The translations under genes and the position numbers were made by a program. The notes under the pieces are model-generated. The model was not told the origin of the DNA and made no database searches. It saw only the letters and a list, made by a program, of their open reading frames with translations. DNA of 64,000 nucleotides from an uncultured Microbacterium sp. (GTDB lineage Bacteria > Actinomycetota > Actinomycetes > Actinomycetales > Microbacteriaceae), in assembly GCF_945952435.1 (NCBI RefSeq), contig NZ_CAMFHZ010000020.1:1-64000 (forward strand), in the 5' to 3' direction. Shown here one piece after another: positions 56,745-64,000 of the stretch (its first letter is position 1; each line of letters begins with the position of its first letter).

Positions 56745-58157
56745 ATGTCGACGCTGCCATCACACTCCGCCGTCGCCGCGGGCGACGACCAGCTCGCCCA
56801 CGCCATCACCCATGAACCCGGCCGCCTCAAGCGCACGCTGAAGCTGCGGCACCTCGTCTTCATCGGGCTCGCCTACATGGCGCCGCTCGCGGTGTTCGAC
56901 ATGTTCGGCATCGTCGCCGACAAGACGCACGGGCATGTGCCGCTCGCGTACCTCGTCGTGCTCGTCGCGGTGCTCTTCACCGCCTTCAGCTACTCGCGCA
57001 TGGTGCGCTTCTTCCCCATCGCGGGATCGGCCTACACCTACGCCAAGGAGACGATGCACCCGTCGGTCGGCTTCCTGGTCGGCTGGGCGGCGACGCTCGA
57101 CTACCTGCTGCTGCCGATGATCAACGCGATCCTCTCGGGGATCTACATGGGCGCGATCTTCCCCGGCGTTCCGTTCTGGGTGTGGGTGCTGCTGACGATC
57201 GCGATCTGCACGGCCCTCAACCTCGTCGGCGTGCGGCTGGCCGCGAGCATGAACGTGATCCTCGTGTCGATCCAGCTCGTCGTGGCCGTGGTGTTCGTCG
57301 TACTGGCGGTCGTGAACGTCGCGAACGGAGCGAACGGCGCCGCGTTCTCGATCCGGCCGTTCATCTCGAGCGATCTGCAGGCCGCCGCCCTCGCCGGGGG
57401 TGCCGCGATCCTCGCCCTCTCGTTCCTCGGGTTCGACGCGGTCTCGACGCTCGCGGAGGAGGCGGAGCGGCCGACGCGGGACATTCCCCGCGCGATCTTC
57501 CTCATCGTCGCCGCGGCCGGGGCGTTCTTCCTCACCGTCACCTACGTCATGCAGACGCTCTTCCCGGACGTCACGAAGCTGGAGAACATCGTCGGGGCCT
57601 CTCCCGAGATCGCGAAGTACATCGGCGGGGCGGCCTTCCAGGCGATCTTCGTCGGCGGGTACATGATGGCCGTGCTCGGGTGCGGCATCACCCAGCAGAT
57701 GAGCGCCGCGCGTCTGCTCTATGCGATGGGACGCGACGGCGCACTCCCGAAACGGCTGTTCGGCAGCGTGAATCCGCGCACCGGCGTGCCGGTCGCCAAC
57801 GTGCTCATCGTCGCGGCGATCGCGCTGACCGCCCTGTCCGTGAACCTCGAGCAGGCGTCGTCGATGATCAACTTCGGCGCGTTCATCGCCTTCACGTTCG
57901 TGAACCTCTCCGTGATCTTCCTGTTCTTCCGGTTCATCTCGACCCGCACGTTCCGCACCTGGATCGGCTTCGTCTTCGTGCCCGCGATCGGCGTGGCGAT
58001 CAACGTGGGCCTGTGGCTGAGCCTCGACGCGATCTCGATGATCATCGGAGGTGCCTGGACCGCGGTCGGCGTGATCTATCTCGCCGTCAAGACGCGCGGA
58101 TTCCGTGCGGCTCCGCCGGATCTGACCGGTCCGATCAACATCGGGGCGGAAGGCTAG
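56745..58157 (+). CDS. APC-superfamily amino acid/amine permease
   Basis: A 470-residue transporter with twelve membrane segments. The start LKRTLKLRHLVFIGLAYMAP and SFLGFDAVSTLAEEAERPTR are the APC hallmark regions. It begins 10 bases after the amidohydrolase stop. Substrate is likely an amino acid or amine. Its TAG stop shares the palindrome CTAG with the stop of the convergent arsC. Confidence 0.92.
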   Translation: MSTLPSHSAVAAGDDQLAHAITHEPGRLKRTLKLRHLVFIGLAYMAPLAVFDMFGIVADKTHGHVPLAYLVVLVAVLFTAFSYSRMVRFFPIAGSAYTYAKETMHPSVGFLVGWAATLDYLLLPMINAILSGIYMGAIFPGVPFWVWVLLTIAICTALNLVGVRLAASMNVILVSIQLVVAVVFVVLAVVNVANGANGAAFSIRPFISSDLQAAALAGGAAILALSFLGFDAVSTLAEEAERPTRDIPRAIFLIVAAAGAFFLTVTYVMQTLFPDVTKLENIVGASPEIAKYIGGAAFQAIFVGGYMMAVLGCGITQQMSAARLLYAMGRDGALPKRLFGSVNPRTGVPVANVLIVAAIALTALSVNLEQASSMINFGAFIAFTFVNLSVIFLFFRFISTRTFRTWIGFVFVPAIGVAINVGLWLSLDAISMIIGGAWTAVGVIYLAVKTRGFRAAPPDLTGPINIGAEG

Positions 58158-58579
58158 TCCCGGTCGGACGCGCGGACGGGGACGTCGAGCGACGCCAACA
58201 GCGACCGGATCCGATCCTCGATCTCGTCGCGGATCGCGCGGACGGTCGCGAGGTCCTGCCCTGCCGGGTCGGCCAGCGCCCAGTCCTCGTAGCGCTTCCC
58301 GGGGAAGACGGGACAGGCATCGCCGCACCCCATCGTGACCACCGCGTCGGCAGCGCGGACGTCGTCCGTGAGGAGCAGCTGCGGGACCGTGCCCGAGATG
58401 TCGATGCCCCGCTCGGCCATCGCCGCCACCGCGACGGGGTTGATCCGCTCCCCCGGTTCCGAGCCGCCGGAGCGCACCTCGACGCGATCCCCGCCGAGCG
58501 CTCGCGCGAAGCCGGCGGCCATCTGCGACCGTCCCGCGTTGTGCACGCAGACGAACAGGATCCGTCGCAGAGTTGTCAT
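58154..58579 (-). CDS. arsC: Arsenate reductase (low-molecular-weight phosphatase type)
   Basis: A 141-residue protein. The phosphatase P-loop is C11-VHNAG-R17 (CX5R). The second Cys pair is in MGCGDACPVFPG, the redox relay of arsenate reductases coupled to thioredoxin or mycoredoxin, and WALADPAGQ is the acid-Asp loop. It reduces arsenate to arsenite. No arsR or arsenite pump is adjacent. Convergent with the permease gene. Confidence 0.93.
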   Translation of the reverse strand: MTTLRRILFVCVHNAGRSQMAAGFARALGGDRVEVRSGGSEPGERINPVAVAAMAERGIDISGTVPQLLLTDDVRAADAVVTMGCGDACPVFPGKRYEDWALADPAGQDLATVRAIRDEIEDRIRSLLASLDVPVRASDRD

Positions 58580-58588
58580 GCCTCGAGC

Positions 58589-59131
58589 CTAGCGGCGGGA
58601 TGTCGTCCTTCCACTCGCGTGTCGTGCGCGATGCCGGCGCACGGCGTCGCGGTTGGCGCAGCGGACCGAGCAGTAGCGCTGACGCCCGGTACGGGACACG
58701 TCCACGACGACATGCGTGCACGGCGAGGCGGCGCAGCGTCCGAGGCGCGACATCCCCCGCGTCGTGAGATGCAGCGCGGTGCCGACCGCGAAGACCGCGC
58801 GCAGCACGTGCGGCAGCGCGTCGTCGTCGTTGCGGTAGTGCAGATGCCACCCTTCGCCGGCGTGGTCGGTGAGCCGGGGGTACGCGGCGGCCTGCGCCAT
58901 CTGGGCGTTGAGCAGCCGGGCCCGCTCCGTCGGCGTCTCCGCATCCACCACGCCCAGCCAGCCGTCGATCACCGCCCGGGTGAGCGTGTGGTCGTGCGGC
59001 CGCGGGGTGAAGTCCATCGACATCCCGAAGTCCCGGGTGCGGCTCTCGATCCCCGCCCTGTCGTCCGGCCAGTCGTCCGCGAGCGACGCCGCCAGGAGGA
59101 CCGCGTACTCACCGTAAGGGTTGAGGTGCAT
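58589..59131 (-). CDS. CGNR zinc-finger (ABATE) regulator
   Basis: A 180-residue protein. The N-terminal stress-associated ABATE domain is followed by a C-terminal zinc finger CAASPCTHVVVD...YCSVRCANRDAVRRHR, with CANR in place of CGNR. These are predicted stress transcription regulators. It is divergent from a small CXXC protein, with just 25 bases between the starts. It runs co-directionally towards arsC, 9 bases away. Confidence 0.9.
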   Translation of the reverse strand: MHLNPYGEYAVLLAASLADDWPDDRAGIESRTRDFGMSMDFTPRPHDHTLTRAVIDGWLGVVDAETPTERARLLNAQMAQAAAYPRLTDHAGEGWHLHYRNDDDALPHVLRAVFAVGTALHLTTRGMSRLGRCAASPCTHVVVDVSRTGRQRYCSVRCANRDAVRRHRARHASGRTTSRR

Positions 59132-59156
59132 AAGGCCATTACATCAGTCTGGAGCC

Positions 59157-59375
59157 ATGACCGCCTCTCCGTCCCCTGCCCCGGCCGCGCTCGGCTGCGT
59201 GGCGCCCGCACCTGCCCCGCACGCGCACGCCTGGATCACCCGATCTCGGCACCCCACCTCGGAGGGCGTCGTCGTCTACGTGCAGTGCGTCGAGTGCGGA
59301 AGTCTGCGCACCGACCTGATCGCCGCGCCCGCGGCCGTTCCGACGGCGTGGAGCAGGATCGTCAGGACGCCGTGA
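59157..59375 (+). CDS. Small CXXC protein
   Basis: A 72-residue protein with a Pro/Ala-rich first half and CVECG with the earlier GCVAP, which might bind zinc. GGAG precedes the ATG. Overlaps the convergent DUF1697 gene by 14 bases. Family not recognised; may be expressed with the divergent CGNR regulator. Confidence 0.6.
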   Translation: MTASPSPAPAALGCVAPAPAPHAHAWITRSRHPTSEGVVVYVQCVECGSLRTDLIAAPAAVPTAWSRIVRTP

Positions 59376-59904
59376 GCTCGACGAGCTTGCGGACCGTGCG
59401 CAGGTTCCGTGCCGTCCCTGCGACGCCCAGGGCCTTGTCGAGCACGGGCCGGGTGAGCGCGGTGGCGTGCACGCCGCCCGCCGCGTAGTCGACCCAGAGG
59501 TCCTCCCCGCGCAGCGCGATCCGCTCCCCCGGCCGCAGTCGCTCGGTGAGCGCGTCGACCGCTCCCCGTTCCGGCTCGCCCTCGAGGAACATCGCGTGCA
59601 ACAGCTTGTCCTCGGCGTCGGGAAAGGGATTCTCGGCGAGGATCCGGGCCAGTCGATCATGCGTGCGCAGGATCACCGGGGTGTCGACCGCGAAGGCATC
59701 GCGGATCAGCGCGCGCACGGCGGCGCGGGTGGAGTCGGGATCCTCCGGCGCCTCGCAGAGGATGTTGCCGCTCGCGATGTAGGTGGAGACGTTCCGGAGG
59801 CCCAGCTGCTCCGCGAGGAGGGAGCGCAGTTCCGCCATCGGCACACGCCCCGCCCCTCCCACGTTGACGGCGCGCAGGAGCATCGCGCACCGCGGCGTGG
59901 TCAT
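59362..59904 (-). CDS. DUF1697 domain protein
   Basis: A 180-residue protein with the family start CAMLLRAVNVGGAGRVPMAELRSLL, the STYIASGNILCE strand, and MFLEGEPERGAVD. Ferredoxin-like fold, function unknown. The ATG at 59904 overlaps the nicotinamidase stop by 4 bases, so it is the second gene of the pncA operon. Confidence 0.9.
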   Translation of the reverse strand: MTTPRCAMLLRAVNVGGAGRVPMAELRSLLAEQLGLRNVSTYIASGNILCEAPEDPDSTRAAVRALIRDAFAVDTPVILRTHDRLARILAENPFPDAEDKLLHAMFLEGEPERGAVDALTERLRPGERIALRGEDLWVDYAAGGVHATALTRPVLDKALGVAGTARNLRTVRKLVELTAS

Positions 59905-60623
59905 CGCGCCCCGTGCCGGGCGTCGAGGGTCTCTCGCCCGCCCGGGTCCGAGCGGTCCGGGTCCGAGCCGTCCAGATCCGAGCCGTCCGGGTTCGAGCCG
60001 TCCGGGTCCGCGCCGTCGGGATCCGAGCCGTCGGGGTCCGAGCCGTCGGCGCGACCGGGAGCGAGCTCGGCGCCGGCATGCGCGAGCTCGGCGAGGGCGG
60101 CGGCGCTGGAGTCGGCGCCGACCCCGGCCACCAGATCGGTGAGGATCCGCACCCTCACGCCGTGCGCGATCGCGTCCGAGGCCGTCGCGCGCACGCAGTG
60201 GTCGGTCGCGATCCCGACGACGTCCACGGCGAGCACCCCGTGCGCGGACAGCAGCTCCGCCACCGTCTCGCCCTCGGCCGTGGCCCCCTCGAACATCGAG
60301 TACGCGGGTCGCCCCTGCCCCTTGACGACGTGATGGGTGATCGCCGTCGTGTCCAGCAGGGGGTCGTAGTCCGCCCCGGTGGTGCCGGCGACGCAATGCA
60401 CGGGCCAGGTGTCGACGTAGTCCGGATCGCCCGCGAAGTGGCCGCCGTTGTCGCCGTGGGCATCGTGCCAGTCCCGGGACGCGACGACGAGATCGTAGTC
60501 GGCGGCGTGTCCGGCGAGGAGCGTGGTGATCCCCGACGCGACGCGGTCGCCGCCGGCCACCGCGAGGGCTCCGCCCTCCGTGAAGTCGTTCTGCACGTCG
60601 ACGATGAGCAGGGCACGGGTCAT
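59901..60623 (-). CDS. pncA: Nicotinamidase/isochorismatase-family protein with repeated tail
   Basis: A 240-residue hydrolase. The catalytic triad is D9 (VDVQNDF), K101 (VVKGQG) and C143 (ATDHCVRA), and zinc ligands D51, H53 and H56-like lie in RDWHDAHG. It converts nicotinamide to nicotinate in NAD salvage. After the normal end (about residue 190) come seven DGSDP-like pentapeptides (193-227), encoded by a 15-bp tandem repeat. The C-terminus differs from known PncA. Confidence 0.92.
   Translation of the reverse strand: MTRALLIVDVQNDFTEGGALAVAGGDRVASGITTLLAGHAADYDLVVASRDWHDAHGDNGGHFAGDPDYVDTWPVHCVAGTTGADYDPLLDTTAITHHVVKGQGRPAYSMFEGATAEGETVAELLSAHGVLAVDVVGIATDHCVRATASDAIAHGVRVRILTDLVAGVGADSSAAALAELAHAGAELAPGRADGSDPDGSDPDGADPDGSNPDGSDLDGSDPDRSDPGGRETLDARHGAR
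59943..60047. repeat. 15-bp coding minisatellite, seven copies
   Basis: Seven in-frame 15-bp units in the pncA 3' end encode DGSDP, DGSDP, DGADP, DGSNP, DGSDL, DGSDP and DRSDP. Confidence 0.9.
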
Positions 60624-60647
60624 GCTCCGAGCGTACGCCGAAAGGGA

Positions 60648-60673
60648 AGAACCCCCTCCGAGGAGGGGGTTCT
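60648..60673 (-). terminator. Terminator downstream of tRNA-Thr locus
   Basis: AGAACCCCCTCC-GA-GGAGGGGGTTCT, a 12-bp stem directly past the tRNA 3' end on the minus strand. Confidence 0.75.
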
Positions 60674-60675
60674 CG

Positions 60676-60726
60676 TGGAGCCGCCCAAGGGAATCGAACC
60701 CTTGACCTTTTCATTACGAGTGAAAC
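60676..60726 (-). other. 3' half of tRNA-Thr(CGT), attachment-site copy
   Basis: The minus strand carries the anticodon arm (loop CTCGTAA, anticodon CGT), the T-arm (AAGGGTTCGATTCCCTT), GGGCGGC, a discriminator T and CCA. The 5' acceptor and D-arm are absent, replaced by unrelated sequence. This is the usual att product of a tRNA-targeting phage. Confidence 0.85.
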
Positions 60727-60772
60727 GGTTAGGAGCCAATCAGCACCTACAAACCCTGTGATTACGCCAACT

Positions 60773-61036
60773 CTAGACCCTCAATGAGACATCAGTGCAC
60801 ACAATGGTGCACACATCCACTAGACGGGCGCGGCGATCCTGTCGGCTTGGCACGTCCCGCACTCGACGTGCGGTGACCGCATCGGCCCTCATTCCCTCTT
60901 CCGATTCGGCGGCCCGGATGAGGAGTGTGATGTAGCGGGCGGGGGTGAGTCCGAGTTGTTGCCGGATCCTGGTTTCTTTGTTGCCGCGCCAGGATGGGTT
61001 GCGGGCTTCGAAGGCGAGGAGTTCGGCGGGCGTCAT
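60773..61036 (-). CDS. Prophage DUF3263 protein
   Basis: An 87-residue protein with ELLAFEARNPSWRGN and QQLGLTPARYITLL, the DUF3263 core. It is homologous to the chromosomal protein at 16048-16305. The C-terminus is unrelated. Stop is within 50 bases of the attachment site, so it is the last phage gene. Possible DNA-binding regulator; function unknown. Confidence 0.75.
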   Translation of the reverse strand: MTPAELLAFEARNPSWRGNKETRIRQQLGLTPARYITLLIRAAESEEGMRADAVTARRVRDVPSRQDRRARLVDVCTIVCTDVSLRV

Positions 61037-61167
61037 GGGGTGAGTCTGCCCGCGGGGTCCGACATCACAACCGTTGAGGTTAGACTCGACCGGCCGCCTG
61101 TCCCGAGGATTCAGTTCTTACGGTTCAGGCGGTCCCGCATGTCCGCGGACGGTCGTATGGTCGCATC

Positions 61168-61446
61168 GTGCACGTCATTCAGCTCGCCCGCCGCCAATGG
61201 TTGGTCATCGACGTGCACTACCGGCCCCGGTTCTTGATCGTCGAAGCTCCCTTGGTGCTGCGTGAGACTGGGGAGACGCATATGAAGCATCGGGTGGAGT
61301 GGTGGAGCCCGGACCCGGCGAGGCGGCATGTCCTGACCGTGCACGACGGGCTCCTCGCGGCAGAGAACTGGTGCCGGGACGAGATCGCGAAGAGTGCCGA
61401 GGAGCGTGGAAGGATCTCGAGCTCGGTTGCGCGCCGCGGATTCTGA
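61168..61446 (+). CDS. Hypothetical prophage protein
   Basis: A 92-residue mixed beta/alpha protein from a GTG start (MHVIQLARRQWLVIDVHYRP). It is the one plus-strand gene here and is followed at once by a strong hairpin. No family recognised; the GTG start lacks a clear ribosome-binding site. May be a moron gene expressed from the lysogen. Confidence 0.5.
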   Translation: MHVIQLARRQWLVIDVHYRPRFLIVEAPLVLRETGETHMKHRVEWWSPDPARRHVLTVHDGLLAAENWCRDEIAKSAEERGRISSSVARRGF

Positions 61447-61463
61447 CGTCGGAAACGACGAAT

Positions 61464-61493
61464 AGCCCCGCCCTCACGATGGAGGGCGGGGCT
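61464..61493. terminator. Bidirectional terminator
   Basis: AGCCCCGCCCTC (61464-61475) pairs with GAGGGCGGGGCT (61482-61493), 12-bp stem, between convergent genes. Confidence 0.75.
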
Positions 61494-61497
61494 TCGT

Positions 61498-61845
61498 TCA
61501 CTCGTTGACGAGTTCTCGGTACTGCTTGCGGGTCATGCCGACTGTCTGCCCGTTGAGGGGCGTGTAGGCGACCGCGCCGACCGGGGCGGATCCTGCACCG
61601 AAGTGCTTGAGCCACTGGTCGACTGCGGGGATTGCCATGACCCGAGCGACCGCGGCGGACACGGCGGCGAGGGCAGCGATCGCTCCGGTCAGCCATGCGA
61701 CCCACGGGCCGGGGAGCACGTCTGCGACAGCGTCGAGGATCTGCGGTGCGATGATGACCGTCGTCGCGAGGATCGCGGCTGCGGCGATGATGACCTGCAC
61801 GGCGGTGCGAATGACGCGCTGCGCGGGGAACCAGATCTGATTCAT
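61498..61845 (-). CDS. Prophage membrane protein, holin candidate
   Basis: A 115-residue protein with two hydrophobic segments (about 12-38 and 42-66) and a hydrophilic C-terminus ending MTRKQYRELVNE. AAGGAGAT is a strong ribosome-binding site before the ATG at 61845, which overlaps the upstream stop. Size and topology suit a holin; assignment is inferred from neighbours. Confidence 0.7.
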   Translation of the reverse strand: MNQIWFPAQRVIRTAVQVIIAAAAILATTVIIAPQILDAVADVLPGPWVAWLTGAIAALAAVSAAVARVMAIPAVDQWLKHFGAGSAPVGAVAYTPLNGQTVGMTRKQYRELVNE

Positions 61846-62243
61846 GGGGTATCTCCTTGAATGGTCGGGTGGGCTTCGTTCCAGCCCGTGATGAGGAACT
61901 GCAAGCCGAGGCGTTCGAGAATCGGTGTGGGGAGAAGGGGAAGCTCTCCTTGCCGTCCCCGCTGATCCCAGAACCACAGCTGTGTTTCCCGTGCTCGGAC
62001 GGCGTCATGCATCTCGTGCGATTCGCGTTTCACCGACTCAAGCTGTGTGCGGATAGGAGCTACTTGCCTTTCGACCTCAGCTTCGATCTGCTCCCGGATG
62101 TACTTCGACAGGTCGGAGGCGTCGTTGAAACGCGCAGCGATCGCGTCCGTTTGCGTCTTGCCTCGGGTCCCCACATAGGTGAGTAAGGCGGTGACGATGA
62201 CGCCCAGGAACCCAAAGATCCCGACCACCCACTCGACAGGCAT
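61842..62243 (-). CDS. Prophage single-helix coiled-coil protein
   Basis: A 133-residue protein with one N-terminal membrane helix (VVGIFGFLGVIVTALLTYVG) and a long charged helix likely to coil (REQIEAEVERQVAPIRTQLE). GGAGGGG precedes the ATG at 62243. Possible spanin-like or holin-accessory protein; overlapping genes on both sides. Confidence 0.7.
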   Translation of the reverse strand: MPVEWVVGIFGFLGVIVTALLTYVGTRGKTQTDAIAARFNDASDLSKYIREQIEAEVERQVAPIRTQLESVKRESHEMHDAVRARETQLWFWDQRGRQGELPLLPTPILERLGLQFLITGWNEAHPTIQGDTP

Positions 62244-62707
62244 CAGCTTTCCCCTCCACGGCTGGAGGTCGCGCGGCGCTCTTTCCACTCCTCACCCAGC
62301 AGGTTCACCTGGAAGAGCGCGAGAGGTAGCCCGAACGCAAGCATCGCGATGATGAACCAGTTCGGTTCCGGCCTGCTGGGGAAGAACAGGATCGCGGCGA
62401 CATAGGCGGCGATCATCCCTACCAGCAAAGACTTCCCAACCATCGCTACCGGCCACAGTCGCGGGAACGCATCAGCGACGAAGCACACGGCACCGATCGC
62501 GAAGAACAAGAGACCCAGACGGTCGATGAGGTCTTCGTCGAACAGACGCCGCAGTAGATCGGATCCGACGACGTATGCGTTGAACCCGGCCCACATCGCG
62601 ACGAAGTCGTACGCGGGGACCCACACTCGTTTGAGGTTGCGGTACTTCCACTCCCCTACGGGGATCGCTTCAGGATGCCAGATCGTGCTTCTGAAGAGTC
62701 TCTTCAT
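62243..62707 (-). CDS. Prophage multi-helix membrane protein
   Basis: A 154-residue protein with three to four hydrophobic segments (about 33-50, 62-80, 86-108, 115-135). The stop overlaps the next start by one base. Family not recognised; its place after the endolysin suggests a lysis role. Confidence 0.68.
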   Translation of the reverse strand: MKRLFRSTIWHPEAIPVGEWKYRNLKRVWVPAYDFVAMWAGFNAYVVGSDLLRRLFDEDLIDRLGLLFFAIGAVCFVADAFPRLWPVAMVGKSLLVGMIAAYVAAILFFPSRPEPNWFIIAMLAFGLPLALFQVNLLGEEWKERRATSSRGGES

Positions 62708-62805
62708 CCGGCCACCTCCGCGGGGTTCGTCATCGTCTTCGTACCGGCGATACCGCCGAAGCGTTCAACCACGTCTATGCGGGCATTCCGTTGAACCGAT
62801 TGAAG

Positions 62806-63618
62806 TCAGGGCTTGGTGATGACCCCGCCAAGCGCGTCCCGTGTCGCCGTGGCGATCTTCGTGACGTCTTCCTGCGACATGCCCTTCGAGAACGCCTGGG
62901 CGGTGTTGAACGCGGTCCAGTGCTCACGCACGGCCGTCCAGTACCGCCAGTCGGGCAGATCCTTGATTGCGAGCCCGTACGTGGACGCCTCGGTCTCGAA
63001 CACCTGGGCGGGCATCGAGTACGGGGGAACGCCCTGTCGGATGATGATGCCGGTGTCCGGGGATCCGGTCAGGCGGATTGCATACATGTCGTCCTCCTCG
63101 GGACTGTGGGTGGTCGCGGCCGATCCGATAGTGAAAGCGGGCGCGGCCTGGTAGATGCCGCGGATTCGGTAGTGCCAGGCCTCGTCGAATTCGTACCCCT
63201 CGGGGTACAGCCCATAGTCCCCGCAGTTGACGCGGAGCCATTCGGCGCGGGCAGATCCCATCGAGGAGATGCCGGGGTCATCCCCGGTGTCTCGGAGATC
63301 CATTGCGGCGACGTCGCCCTGAATCTCGTGGTTCGATTGGCCGGGCACGGCCGCGGTGCCGGATCCGTCCGTCCGGACGTAGCGGACACCCTGCCACCAG
63401 CGCACGTCTCCGTACAGGCCAGATCCTGAGCCCTGCGCGGTGTAGGTGTCGAGAAAGATCGCGATCTGCTCGTCGTGGGTGCGGATCCCGGACGTGACCA
63501 GAACGGCGACGCCGAACAGCCGGAGCATGTCCGCGTTCAAGCGCTCGACCTGGTACGCCATGTACGGAGTGAGCCGGGAACCATCCCGCCAGACGAACTC
63601 GGGTGCGTTGCCGCCCAT
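62806..63618 (-). CDS. M15-type peptidase endolysin
   Basis: A 270-residue lysin. The N-terminal VanY-like domain has zinc residues H97 (QSNHEIQGD), D107 (AAMDL) and H149 (EAWHYRI). A C-terminal 90-residue domain (MYAIRLTGSPDTGIIIR, then DLPDWRYW) is probably for wall binding. AAGGAGG precedes the ATG at 63618. It cuts stem peptides to release phage. Confidence 0.87.
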   Translation of the reverse strand: MGGNAPEFVWRDGSRLTPYMAYQVERLNADMLRLFGVAVLVTSGIRTHDEQIAIFLDTYTAQGSGSGLYGDVRWWQGVRYVRTDGSGTAAVPGQSNHEIQGDVAAMDLRDTGDDPGISSMGSARAEWLRVNCGDYGLYPEGYEFDEAWHYRIRGIYQAAPAFTIGSAATTHSPEEDDMYAIRLTGSPDTGIIIRQGVPPYSMPAQVFETEASTYGLAIKDLPDWRYWTAVREHWTAFNTAQAFSKGMSQEDVTKIATATRDALGGVITKP

Positions 63619-63641
63619 GTTGGCCTCCTTGGTCCGTGGTG

Positions 63642-64000
63642 TCAGTAGCCGAACGCGGTCCACATGAAGGACCGCGTGGTGGCGGAGGTGGTGCCGGAGT
63701 ACAGCACGCGGAAGCCGGTCTTGGTGGCGTCGTCGGTGGCCGCGTTCGGGTGCATGGAGGCTGCTGACGACACGTGGACCTGCATGATGTGCACGCTCAG
63801 CAGCGACGTCGGGAACGGGGTGCCGAACACGATCCTCGGCATGTACTCGTTGCCGAATGCGACCGAGGTCGTAGCGGTCAGGATCCCGGTCTTCACGATC
63901 AGGCCCTGCGGGAGCGACACCGCCGCGTTGGGGACAGTGATGCCGCTGATCGCCGCGCCCGGGTTCGCGTTCGCGTCGACCCGACCAGCGCCAATTTCAG
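63642..64000 (-). CDS. Phage tail fibre/minor tail protein, C-terminal part
   Basis: Open through the window edge: at least 118 residues, ending SATTRSFMWTAFGY. The PRIVFGTPFPTSLLSVHIMQ and GFRVLYSGTTSATTRSFMWTAFGY pattern is the receptor-tip fold of tail fibres. A GTG at 63920 is not needed, since the frame continues upstream to 64000. Partial; 5' end outside. Confidence 0.72.
   Translation of the reverse strand, partial: EIGAGRVDANANPGAAISGITVPNAAVSLPQGLIVKTGILTATTSVAFGNEYMPRIVFGTPFPTSLLSVHIMQVHVSSAASMHPNAATDDATKTGFRVLYSGTTSATTRSFMWTAFGY

Larger units (their letters stand above)
60676..64000. mobile_element. Prophage, lysis/tail end (partial)
   Basis: From the truncated tRNA rightwards come a DUF3263 gene, small membrane proteins, an M15 endolysin and a tail-fibre C-terminus, all phage late-gene types in close order on the minus strand. 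Integrase and the intact tRNA are expected beyond the window. Confidence 0.85.

Noticed and set aside
59943..60047. Possible CRISPR array
   Set aside because: Units are contiguous 15-bp coding repeats without spacers.
60676..60750. Functional tRNA-Thr gene
   Set aside because: The 5' acceptor strand and D-arm are missing; it cannot form a cloverleaf.
62708..62805. Small gene between endolysin and membrane protein
   Set aside because: Only a 22-codon GTG frame without ribosome-binding site; not supportable.

Overview
The window is high-GC actinobacterial chromosome, about 70 % G+C by eye. It fits a Microbacteriaceae member, most likely Microbacterium. The basis is gene content and order: a DUF3027/cold-shock pair, a helicase-associated protein next to an XPB helicase, carD-ispDF-cysS-rlmB, senX3-regX3 divergent from phoU and gpmA, and glnR-like/ppk/mutT1/pstSCAB. 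No species call is possible from sequence alone.

Layout. (1) 1-13 kb: tRNA-Arg, an HNH endonuclease, two paralogous M23 envelope peptidase-like proteins (one with an altered active site), a DtxR-type metal regulator with an iron-box-like site, serC, DUF3027 and cold-shock genes, the XPB pair, a flavin reductase and a two-component system. (2) 13-29 kb: a lone WXG100 protein, groEL behind two CIRCE operators, a LytR_C protein, DUF3263, msrB, a nitroreductase-like protein, a YdcZ-type transporter, a YedK/HMCES protein, tRNA-Thr, a DsbA-like protein without CXXC, a multi-sugar ABC ATPase, DUF4032, rlmB, cysS, an MDR oxidoreductase and an ispD-ispF fusion. (3) 29-50 kb: carD, then a phosphate block (senX3-regX3, phoU, a glnR-like regulator, ppk, mutT1-like, pstSCAB) with direct-repeat PHO-box-like sites before phoU and pstS. 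Also here are gpmA, an intradiol dioxygenase-like lipoprotein, a pabA-pabB fusion, ygfZ, a nitrobindin-like protein and a pabC-like gene. (4) 50.3-50.5 kb: an unassigned, highly structured RNA candidate ending in an intrinsic terminator.

(5) 51.3-54.1 kb: a small, lower-GC island directly 3' of tRNA-Lys(TTT). It holds a membrane protein, a two-gene cassette of unknown function (one member resembles DUF6575), a scar joining a MazF/PemK-like toxin fragment to the C-terminus of a tyrosine recombinase, and an intact orphan ribbon-helix-helix antitoxin with a palindromic operator over its start codon. (6) 54.2-58.2 kb: a TetR regulator divergent from a YtcJ-type amidohydrolase and an APC permease, a self-contained uptake and hydrolysis cassette. 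(7) 58.2-60.6 kb: arsC, a CGNR zinc-finger regulator, a small CXXC protein, DUF1697, and a nicotinamidase with a 7 x 15-bp coding repeat. (8) 60.68 kb to the end: only the 3' half of tRNA-Thr(CGT), read as an attachment-site copy, followed by the lysis and tail end of a prophage. The prophage has a DUF3263 paralogue, three coupled small membrane proteins, an M15 endolysin and a tail-fibre C-terminus that runs off the window.

The phosphate genes form the main functional unit. PstSCAB imports phosphate, PhoU and SenX3-RegX3 sense and regulate, Ppk stores it as polyphosphate, and the PHO-like boxes tie the two promoters together. The best candidates for undescribed biology are the island cassette and its recombination scar, the structured RNA at 50.37 kb, and the enzymes whose catalytic residues have been replaced.
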